DNA from: Kiloniellales bacterium
GTDB lineage: Bacteria; Pseudomonadota; Alphaproteobacteria; Kiloniellales; JAKSBE01
Assembly: GCA_030067055.1 (NCBI GenBank)
Contig: JASJAL010000431.1
Span: forward strand, 1-5,004
Length of the DNA: 5,004 bases
Reading direction: 5' to 3'
Positions 1-5,004 of the stretch are shown piece by piece. Below the pieces are notes generated by a model. The model was not told the DNA's origin, searched no databases, and saw only the letters and a program-made list of their open reading frames with translations. How positions within the stretch are numbered: the stretch's first letter is position 1; each line of letters starts with the position of its first letter. Both the position numbers and the translations under genes were made by a program.

Positions 1-6
1 GAGAGG

Positions 7-1236
7 CTAGGCCCTCCACCAGCGCCGAGGCTCGACGTTCTCGGCCAGGGTTTCCTTGGGGATCTCGCGGGCGATGTCGTAGATGAACTTGTAGGTGTCC
101 ATCCCGCCCGACCAGTCGTTGAGGCGCTCGCGCCACTTCTCCCATTTGTCGGGATGGAACTCCGGCGAGCACATCTCCTCCGCCTCGCGCTTGGCCTCGT
201 CGGACAGCATGGAGACGCGCGTGCCGTGCTTGGCGAAGATCGTGTTCGGGAGCTGCGGCTCGGAAAAGCCGACGGTGTTGACCAGCGCCGCCTCGTTTGC
301 CGCCTGGACGTGAACCTGCGTCAGGTAGGCCGACTCCATCACGGCGTCCTGCAGCTCGCCGCCCAGCTTGTCGAACACCTTGGAGCTCATGGCCGTGTGC
401 TCGGTGCCGCAGAAGAACTCCAGGTTGATGACCTGAGAGACCACCGGCGACATGTTGGCGTAGGCCACCGCGGAGGCCCAGGTCTCGGCGCCGTCGATAA
501 GGCCCTGCTTGAGGCCGTCGAGTGTTTCCGCCCAAGCGATCGGCGTTGGATTGAGATTCATCAGCTCCATCGCAATCCGGCCGAGCTGGGTGCCGGTGAC
601 GCGGTTCTTGGTGCCCGCCAGCTCCGTGACGCTGGTCACCAGGGGCTTGTCCTTCCAGGCCAGACCCAACTGGATGCCGCGCAGCTCCGCGTGGGAGAAC
701 AGGAACTCGACTTTGTGCCTCTTGCGCATGGGATCGCGCAGTACCTTCTGGCTGCCCGGATGGTACAGGAAGTGATACTGGGACGCGCGGGTCGGGAACA
801 TGTAGGCATAGTCGAGAACGTTCAGATAGGGCGCGCCGCCAGCGGAGTTCTGGGTCGAGGCGGCGTAGAGGTCGACGATGCCTTGCTGGGTCTTCTTCAC
901 GCAGTCGAGCTGACCGCAAATCTGGTTGTTGCCGATGAACTCGATGCGGATCGCACCCTCGGTGCGCTCTTCGAGGTCGTTCACGAACTGCAGGCAGCCC
1001 GCGCGCTCGATCAAAAGGTTCTTCTCGTTGAATCCGGCAGCGCCGAACTTGAGCGTGAACTTGGGCTCGCTCTTGTAGCGCTTCTCGTAGGTCGACTGGG
1101 CTGCTTCCGCGAGCCGGGGCAGCGTGATCACGCCCGTCAAGGCGCCGGCCCCGAGCAGCGTGGACGATATTCCATACCTCTTGGCGAGCCGGAGCAGATC
1201 GCGCCGAGAGACGTTGGCGAGGGTCTTGCTGAGCAT
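7..1236 (-). CDS. dctP: TRAP transporter solute-binding protein, DctP family, with Tat-type signal
   Basis: This is the periplasmic receptor of a tripartite ATP-independent (TRAP) transporter. It captures a solute, usually an organic acid, and hands it to the DctQ/DctM membrane subunits, which are not in the window. The 409-residue protein starts with a twin-arginine leader (SRRDLLR at 10-16, hydrophobic stretch about 22-40, AEA-A near 43-46), so export folded via Tat is likely. The mature part fits the DctP fold: N-terminal lobe with GNNQICGQ (102-109) and GIVDLY (119-124), then KNRVTG (210-215), whose Arg212 matches the family arginine that pairs with ligand carboxylate, then GLIDGAE (245-251). 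Thr252 follows, where many relatives have Asn. Five cysteines include C107 and C112, a possible disulfide. It is longer than the usual 330 or so residues. I chose the ATG at 1234-1236 over the in-frame GTG at 1249-1251 because GGGAGG lies 7 nt before the ATG and would otherwise be coding. The symbol is family-level; the ligand is unknown. Confidence 0.93.
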   Translation of the reverse strand: MLSKTLANVSRRDLLRLAKRYGISSTLLGAGALTGVITLPRLAEAAQSTYEKRYKSEPKFTLKFGAAGFNEKNLLIERAGCLQFVNDLEERTEGAIRIEFIGNNQICGQLDCVKKTQQGIVDLYAASTQNSAGGAPYLNVLDYAYMFPTRASQYHFLYHPGSQKVLRDPMRKRHKVEFLFSHAELRGIQLGLAWKDKPLVTSVTELAGTKNRVTGTQLGRIAMELMNLNPTPIAWAETLDGLKQGLIDGAETWASAVAYANMSPVVSQVINLEFFCGTEHTAMSSKVFDKLGGELQDAVMESAYLTQVHVQAANEAALVNTVGFSEPQLPNTIFAKHGTRVSMLSDEAKREAEEMCSPEFHPDKWEKWRERLNDWSGGMDTYKFIYDIAREIPKETLAENVEPRRWWRA

Positions 1237-1243
1237 TTTGTAG

Positions 1244-1249
1244 CCTCCC
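1244..1249 (-). promoter_or_regulatory. Ribosome binding site of the TRAP receptor gene
   Basis: On the minus strand GGGAGG is followed by 7 nt and then ATG (1236-1234). This is a near-ideal Shine-Dalgarno arrangement and decides the start. The alternative GTG at 1251-1249 sits immediately upstream of and partly within this motif and has no good site of its own. Confidence 0.8.
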
Positions 1250-1275
1250 ACACTTCAAAAATGAAAAATTTTTTC

Positions 1276-1312
1276 TCACTCTTGCACAGTCATTTTTTCT
1301 ATGCAAGAGTGA
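1276..1312. promoter_or_regulatory. Perfect 11-bp inverted repeat in the divergent intergenic region, probable operator
   Basis: TCACTCTTGCA (1276-1286) is exactly mirrored by TGCAAGAGTGA (1302-1312) across a 15-nt A/T-rich spacer. The arm centres are 26 bp apart, about two and a half helical turns. The element lies 39 bp from the start of the TRAP receptor gene and 83 bp from that of the dehydrogenase, so one bound dimer or tetramer could control both. Each arm contains TTGCA, which resembles a -35 box on both strands (TTGCAC on plus, TTGCAT on minus), but I see no convincing -10 at the right distance. No regulator gene is in the window. An alternative is an RNA hairpin with a weak TTTT run after it (1313-1316), but a terminator makes little sense between divergent genes. 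Confidence 0.6.
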
Positions 1313-1395
1313 TTTTGTCCAAATCTAAGGCCTCCACCACTTCCAAAAAGAAGGCCACTGGGGATCAAACCGCTTTCGACAGGGATGGACGATAA

Positions 1396-3030
1396 ATGAC
1401 TTCCCGCAACACAAGCGAGGATTCATACGACTACATCGTGGTGGGCGCCGGCTCGGCGGGCTGCGTCTTGGCGAACAGGCTATCCGCGCAGCCGTCGAAG
1501 CGTGTGCTCCTGTTGGAGGCCGGCGGCCGGGATCTCAACCCCTGGATCCATGTTCCCGTGGGCTATTTCAAGACTCTGCACAACCCCTCGACCGACTGGT
1601 GCTACAAGACGGATCCGGATCCGGGCCTCAATGGCCGCAGCATCGATTGGCCGCGCGGAAAAACCCTGGGTGGCTCGAGCTCGATCAATGGGCTGCTCTA
1701 TATCCGCGGTCAGCACGAGGACTACGATCACTGGCGCCAACTCGGCAACGTCGGCTGGTCCGCCGAGGACGTCCTTCCCTACTTCAAGCGCGCCGAGGAC
1801 CAGGAAAGGGGCGACGACGACTATCACGGGACCGGCGGCCCGTTGTCGGTTTCGGATATGCGCGTGCACCGCGAAGTCTGCAACGCGTTCATCGCTGGCG
1901 CCGAGGAAATCGGTGTCCCGCGCAACGACGATTTCAACGGAAAGATCCAGGAAGGTGCCGGCTACTTCCAGCTAACCTCGCGGCACGGCCGGCGCTGCTC
2001 GACCGCTGTCGCCTATCTCAACCCGGTACGGCGCCGCCCGAACCTGAAGATCGTGACCCACGCTCACGTGGAGCGCCTGCTGTTCGGCGCGAACGGCAAG
2101 CCGGACGTCGGCGGCATCGAGTTCAGCGTCAAGAACGCCCGGCGCAAGGCGCACCTCAAGCCCGGCGGAGAAGTCATCCTCAGTGCCGGCGCCATCGGGT
2201 CGCCGCAGATCCTCCAGACATCGGGCATCGGCCCGGGCGGCTTGCTGCAGAGCCTGGACATTCCGGTGCGCCATGACTTGCCCGGCGTCGGCGAGAACCT
2301 GCAGGATCACTTGCAGATCCGCATGATCTACGAGGTGAACGTCCCGACCCTGAATGACGAGATCAATAATTTCTTCCGGCGCATGCTGATCGGCCTCCAA
2401 TACATCCTGTTCCGTCGCGGGGCCATGGCGATGGGCGCCAGCCAGGTCTGCGTTTTCGCCAGGACCCGGCCCGAGATGGCGACTCCGGACATCCAGTTTC
2501 ATTTCCAGCCCCTGAGCGCCGACAAGCCGGGCATCGAGATGCATCCCTTCTCGGGCATCACATCCTCGGTCTGCCAGCTCAGACCGGAGAGCCGGGGCAC
2601 GATTGCGATCAAGTCGCCGGACCCCCACGTCTACCCGTCGATCCGGCCCAACTATTTGTCCACGCCCCTGGACCAGGAGACGGCGGTGGCAGCACTGCGA
2701 ATGTCGCGGGCGCTGGCGGCGACCAAGGCCATGTCGCCCTTCATCGTCGAGGAACGGGTGCCGGGCGCTGCCGTCAGTTCGGACGAGGACCTGCTGGATG
2801 CGGCGCGGCGGATCTCGCAGACCATCTACCACCCGACGAGCACCTGCAAGATGGGCAGCGATCCCGGGGCGGTTGTCGACGATCGCCTGCGCGTGCACGG
2901 TGTAAAGGGGCTGCGCATCGCCGATGCCTCCGTCATGCCCACCATCGTTTCGGGCAATACCAATGCGCCGACGATCATGATTGGGGAAAAGGCTTCGGAC
3001 ATGATCCTCGAAGACCGCCAAAACCGCTGA
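1396..3030 (+). CDS. GMC-family FAD-dependent alcohol/choline dehydrogenase-like oxidoreductase
   Basis: This flavoenzyme should oxidise a primary alcohol to an aldehyde, with electrons passing to a quinone or other acceptor, as in the BetA/AlkJ group. The 544-residue protein has the family's typical length. In order: the FAD Rossmann motif VVGAGSAGC (15-23) with the distal acidic LLLEAGG (38-44); GMC signature 1 around [19 protein letters not shown] (87-105); signature 2 [16 protein letters not shown] (265-280); and the C-terminal catalytic motif [10 protein letters not shown] (478-487) with His479, then SGNTNAP (519-525) where Asn523 matches the second catalytic residue. Ile97 stands where choline oxidase carries its FAD-linking His, so FAD should be non-covalent. 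No signal peptide is seen, so it is probably cytoplasmic or loosely membrane-associated. The ATG follows a weak AGGGA/TGGA site (1381-1389). Divergence from the TRAP receptor suggests the imported solute or a product is its substrate, but that is inference. The exact substrate cannot be read; BetA itself is not supported. Confidence 0.93.
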   Translation: MTSRNTSEDSYDYIVVGAGSAGCVLANRLSAQPSKRVLLLEAGGRDLNPWIHVPVGYFKTLHNPSTDWCYKTDPDPGLNGRSIDWPRGKTLGGSSSINGLLYIRGQHEDYDHWRQLGNVGWSAEDVLPYFKRAEDQERGDDDYHGTGGPLSVSDMRVHREVCNAFIAGAEEIGVPRNDDFNGKIQEGAGYFQLTSRHGRRCSTAVAYLNPVRRRPNLKIVTHAHVERLLFGANGKPDVGGIEFSVKNARRKAHLKPGGEVILSAGAIGSPQILQTSGIGPGGLLQSLDIPVRHDLPGVGENLQDHLQIRMIYEVNVPTLNDEINNFFRRMLIGLQYILFRRGAMAMGASQVCVFARTRPEMATPDIQFHFQPLSADKPGIEMHPFSGITSSVCQLRPESRGTIAIKSPDPHVYPSIRPNYLSTPLDQETAVAALRMSRALAATKAMSPFIVEERVPGAAVSSDEDLLDAARRISQTIYHPTSTCKMGSDPGAVVDDRLRVHGVKGLRIADASVMPTIVSGNTNAPTIMIGEKASDMILEDRQNR

Positions 3031-3033
3031 CCG

Positions 3034-3049
3034 CCCGCACGAGAGCGGG
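3034..3049 (+). terminator. Weak hairpin just after the dehydrogenase stop codon
   Basis: CCCGC (3034-3038) can pair with GCGGG (3045-3049) across a 6-nt loop, starting 4 nt after the stop codon. The stem is only 5 bp and no T-run follows, so intrinsic termination is doubtful. The rest of 3050-3200 shows no better terminator on either strand: GATTGA/TCAATC (3083-3105) and CGACC/GGTCG (3151-3164) can form small hairpins but also lack T-tracts. Confidence 0.2.
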
Positions 3050-3200
3050 ACCATCCTCCGCGATGGCAAGCAGCCTCGGCGAGATTGACCTGAATGGGAT
3101 CAATCGACCAAGCGTCGGGCGCGCTTTACGCAGTCGCTGGCCGTTACTTTCGACCGCGAGGTCGACCGCCCCGCCAGCGCCCGCTATATCATTGAAATAA

Positions 3201-3276
3201 TGGTGAGCCCGCTAGGATTCGAACCTAGGACCTACTGATTAAAAGTCAGTTGCTCTACCAACTGAGCTACGGGCCC
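3201..3276 (-). tRNA. trnK: tRNA-Lys (anticodon TTT)
   Basis: A complete 76-nt cloverleaf reads on the minus strand. The 7-bp acceptor stem (GGGCCCG with CGGGCTC, including a G2-U71 wobble) is followed by discriminator A73 and an encoded CCA (3203-3201). The D arm is AGCTCAGTTGGTAGAGC. The anticodon stem ACTGA/TCAGT closes the loop CTTTTAA with anticodon TTT at 3243-3241. The T stem CTAGG/CCTAG is perfect and holds TTCGAAT. It decodes AAA and AAG. The gene stands alone, convergent with the dehydrogenase gene and divergent from the cyclase gene. No mismatch suggests a pseudogene. Confidence 0.98.
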
Positions 3277-3286
3277 CTCAGGGAGA

Positions 3287-3304
3287 TCGGCGGCGTAGCG
3301 CCGA
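3287..3304 (-). other. Hairpin in the pre-tRNA-Lys leader
   Basis: TCGGCG (3287-3292) and CGCCGA (3299-3304) form a perfect 6-bp stem with a 6-nt loop. It lies between the predicted transcription start and the tRNA 5' end, leaving about 10 nt before the RNase P cleavage site. It may help the precursor fold or be recognised, but could be chance in GC-rich DNA. Confidence 0.35.
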
Positions 3305-3314
3305 CTCGGCCGGG

Positions 3315-3343
3315 ACCATAGGGAGCCTGGGCCAGAGGGTCAA
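3315..3343 (-). promoter_or_regulatory. Sigma-70-type promoter for tRNA-Lys
   Basis: On the minus strand TTGACC (3343-3338) is separated by exactly 17 bp from TATGGT (3320-3315). This matches 5 of 6 and 4 of 6 consensus positions. Transcription should begin near 3308, giving a leader of about 32 nt before the mature tRNA 5' end at 3276. Position, spacing and orientation all fit a housekeeping tRNA promoter. Confidence 0.75.
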
Positions 3344-3397
3344 CCGGCCGAAGCGCGAATCAACAGGCCTGCTGCACCAGGCGCGAGCGCGCGGGCC

Positions 3398-3424
3398 TTG
3401 CCTAGGCGATGGACTACGTATCCT
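3398..3424 (+). promoter_or_regulatory. Weak candidate promoter for the cyclase gene
   Basis: TTGCCT (3398-3403) and TATCCT (3419-3424) lie 15 bp apart, 55 bp before the cyclase start. The boxes are passable for sigma-70 but the spacer is short. Nothing better is visible between the tRNA promoter and the cyclase start. This gap (3344-3478) holds no other gene I can support. Confidence 0.2.
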
Positions 3425-3478
3425 CTAGGATCGCCCTTTCGATGCGCGCGACGGCTTGGCGAGGATGGGGATCATACG

Positions 3479-5004
3479 ATGCCGGAGGACGGCAGGCAGC
3501 TGACCGAGACGCCGCAGGTCGCAGGCCAAGCCACGGCCCCGCACTGGCGGCCTTCGGTGACCCTGGTCCTGGCCGCCAGCATGGCGTTCCTGGTCCTGCT
3601 GTCGGTGGTTCTGGTGATCACCATCCAGGTCTCGGCTAGTCAGAAGAATACCTTCCAACTCTTGCGCGAAGTCACCGCCCTGGTGGTCGAGTACATGGAC
3701 CGCAGCCTGCGCGACCACCTGGAGCCGGCCGAAGCCCAGGTCGCCTTCGTCGCCCAACAGATCGAGAACGGCGCCTTCAACCTGCAGGACCGCGATCGTC
3801 TGCAGGATCTGCTGACCGGTGCGGTCGCCGGCACGCCCCAGATCACCGCCATCCTGACCTGGGACCGGGATTTCCAGCGCTTCGGCATTTGGCGCGAAGC
3901 GGACGGCTCCACCGGTATACTGGGCGGCGATCAAAGCGATGACCCACTGATCCGCGCTGCAGCCGAGGATCTGAAGTCGCGCGAGGGCGCGATCTGGGGC
4001 GAGCCGGTGTTCCGCGGCGGTGCGCCCCGTCTCAATCTGCGCCGGCCGCTCCGCAGCGACGGCGAGTACGTCGGCTTCCTGGCGGCTTCCATCGCCGTGC
4101 AGGACCTCTCGGGCCTCACCGCCAGCTTGAGCGGCGTGCTCGAAGGTACGGCCTTCGTGCTGCTGGGCCGCGACCGCGTGCTGGCCCATCCAAACCTTAC
4201 CTCCAGGCATCCGGAGCAATCACCGGAGAGTCCCATGGTCGGCCTCGACCGGGTCGGCGACCTCGTGCTGGCCCAGATCTGGAACGCCGAACCCTTGGAC
4301 TGGTTCACCACCGAGGACTTCGACGCCAAGGTCCTGCGCATCAAGCTGGCCGACCAGGAGTACGTCTTCGTCTACCGCGAAATCACCACCTTCGGCCCGG
4401 AGCCCTGGTACATCGGCGCTTGGTTTCTATTGACCGAGGACAACGTCGTCGACCGTTTCTGGCGGTCCCTCGAATGGAGCCTTCTCCTCCTCGTCCTCGC
4501 GGTGGCTGCGGCCTTCCTCCTGGGGCGATTCATCGCGAGGCCGATCCGCCGGGTCGCCGAGGGCACCGCCCGGATCGGACACCTCGACCTCGCCCACGTC
4601 GACACCCTGGGACCGAGCCGGCTGAGGGAGCTCGACAACCAGGCCCAGGCCTTCAACGCCATGCTTGCCAGCCTCCGCTCCTTCGAGACCTACGTTCCGC
4701 GCCGGCTGGTCACCCGGCTGATCCAGGCCGGCGGCGAGGAGGCGGTCACCTCCGAGGAGCGCGAGTTGACCATCCTCTTCACCGACATCGCCGACTTCAC
4801 CCAGCTGTCCGAGCACAGGCCTGCCGCAGAGGTCGCGGACTTTCTGAACCAGCACTTCGCCCTGCTGGGGTCCTGCGTCGAGGCCGAGGATGGCACGGTG
4901 GACAAGTTCATCGGCGATGCACTCATGGCCTTCTGGGGCGCCCCAGATCCGCAACCCGACACCGCGGCGCGGGCCTGCCGGGCAGCCCTGGCCATGGCTG
5001 CAGC
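3479..5004 (+). CDS. Membrane-bound class III adenylate/guanylate cyclase with periplasmic sensor and HAMP domain (3' end outside window)
   Basis: This sensor cyclase makes a cyclic nucleotide, probably cAMP, in response to an extracytoplasmic signal. The frame is open for 508 codons to the window end. A short cytoplasmic N-terminus precedes helix 1 (about 27-50). Then comes a periplasmic region of about 280 residues (51-330), a size fitting a double Cache-type sensor, though I see no diagnostic ligand motif. Helix 2 (about 333-350) leads into a HAMP domain (about 350-400, Pro355), the linker SFETYVPRRLV (401-411) typical before bacterial cyclase domains, and the catalytic domain from about 427. 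FTDIADFT (434-441) holds metal Asp436. VDKFIGDALMAFWG (474-487) holds Lys476, the residue that selects adenine in adenylate cyclases (Glu in guanylate cyclases), and metal Asp480. The second base-selecting residue and the Asn/Arg transition-state pair lie beyond the edge. The ATG at 3479 has GGGG 8 nt upstream (3467-3470); no other in-frame ATG was found nearby upstream. Confidence 0.92.
   Translation, partial: MPEDGRQLTETPQVAGQATAPHWRPSVTLVLAASMAFLVLLSVVLVITIQVSASQKNTFQLLREVTALVVEYMDRSLRDHLEPAEAQVAFVAQQIENGAFNLQDRDRLQDLLTGAVAGTPQITAILTWDRDFQRFGIWREADGSTGILGGDQSDDPLIRAAAEDLKSREGAIWGEPVFRGGAPRLNLRRPLRSDGEYVGFLAASIAVQDLSGLTASLSGVLEGTAFVLLGRDRVLAHPNLTSRHPEQSPESPMVGLDRVGDLVLAQIWNAEPLDWFTTEDFDAKVLRIKLADQEYVFVYREITTFGPEPWYIGAWFLLTEDNVVDRFWRSLEWSLLLLVLAVAAAFLLGRFIARPIRRVAEGTARIGHLDLAHVDTLGPSRLRELDNQAQAFNAMLASLRSFETYVPRRLVTRLIQAGGEEAVTSEERELTILFTDIADFTQLSEHRPAAEVADFLNQHFALLGSCVEAEDGTVDKFIGDALMAFWGAPDPQPDTAARACRAALAMAA

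Larger units (their letters stand above)
1244..1349. repeat. Pair of imperfect direct repeats flanking the intergenic dyad
   Basis: Two copies of CCTCC-NN-CACTTC-(C)-AAAAA occur at 1244-1261 and 1331-1349. They differ by a CA/AC swap and one inserted C. The first copy includes the complement of the receptor gene's ribosome binding site, the second lies 46 bp before the dehydrogenase start, and the perfect inverted repeat sits between them. They may be regulator contacts, a decayed local duplication, or chance in a low-complexity A-rich stretch. Confidence 0.4.

Noticed and set aside
154..1395. A 413-codon plus-strand open frame opposite the TRAP receptor, ending right at the dehydrogenase start
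   Set aside because: It is antisense to a confidently identified gene. Its product is Arg/Leu/Gly/His-rich with no recognisable domain, as expected for the mirror frame of GC-rich coding DNA, and the abutting stop is coincidental.
1972..3069. A 365-codon minus-strand open frame opposite the GMC dehydrogenase
   Set aside because: It is a GC-rich shadow frame covering the conserved C-terminal catalytic part of the real gene. No domain or plausible ribosome binding site was seen.
3083..3105. GATTGA/TCAATC dyad after the dehydrogenase gene, considered as a terminator
   Set aside because: The 6-bp stem has an 11-nt loop and no T-tract on either strand, so nothing distinguishes it from chance.
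3201..3276. Possible genomic-island attachment site at the tRNA-Lys 3' end
   Set aside because: tRNA 3' ends are common integration targets, but no integrase, no second copy of the 3' end and no change in composition is visible next to it.
3367..3382. GCCTG/CAGGC hairpin between the tRNA promoter and the cyclase gene
   Set aside because: It is a 5-bp stem with a 6-nt loop and no T-run, with no gene ending nearby. Such stems are frequent by chance in GC-rich DNA.
3409..3639. A short plus-strand frame starting before the cyclase gene
   Set aside because: It overlaps the cyclase N-terminus in another frame, lacks a recognisable product, and the cyclase ATG at 3479 explains the coding signal better.
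3425..4219. A 264-codon minus-strand open frame opposite the sensor part of the cyclase
   Set aside because: The plus-strand frame shows helix, HAMP and cyclase motifs in continuous order, so the antisense frame is a shadow.

Overview
The window is GC-rich DNA, most likely from an alphaproteobacterium, perhaps of the Rhodospirillales type. This rests on strong G/C at third codon positions, a TRAP transporter receptor with a twin-arginine leader, a GMC dehydrogenase, and a large HAMP-linked class III nucleotide cyclase. Genus and species cannot be read from the sequence.

The left part holds a divergent pair. A DctP-type TRAP solute receptor runs on the minus strand (7-1236) and a GMC-family flavin dehydrogenase runs on the plus strand (1396-3030). 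The 159-bp gap between them is strikingly A/T-rich compared with the genes. It contains a perfect 11-bp inverted repeat with a 15-nt spacer (1276-1312), and two imperfect copies of a short direct repeat lie on either side of it. The simplest reading is a shared operator controlling uptake of a small organic solute and oxidation of an alcohol. The TRAP membrane subunits are not in the window and would be expected beyond the left edge, downstream of the receptor gene.

The middle part (3031-3478) is mostly non-coding. It carries a complete minus-strand tRNA-Lys gene (anticodon TTT, encoded CCA, 3201-3276). Upstream of it is a good sigma-70-type promoter (-35 TTGACC, 17-bp spacer, -10 TATGGT) and a short leader able to form a hairpin. 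The tRNA converges with the dehydrogenase gene and diverges from the next gene.

The right part (3479 to the window end) is the first 508 codons of a membrane-bound class III adenylate/guanylate cyclase. It has one transmembrane helix, a periplasmic sensor of Cache-like size, a second helix, a HAMP domain, and the first half of the cyclase domain with both metal-binding aspartates. The gene is cut by the window edge, not visibly broken. I see no CRISPR array, insertion sequence, integrase, toxin-antitoxin pair or defence gene, and nothing that clearly amounts to a new system. The most interesting item is the dyad in the divergent promoter region.
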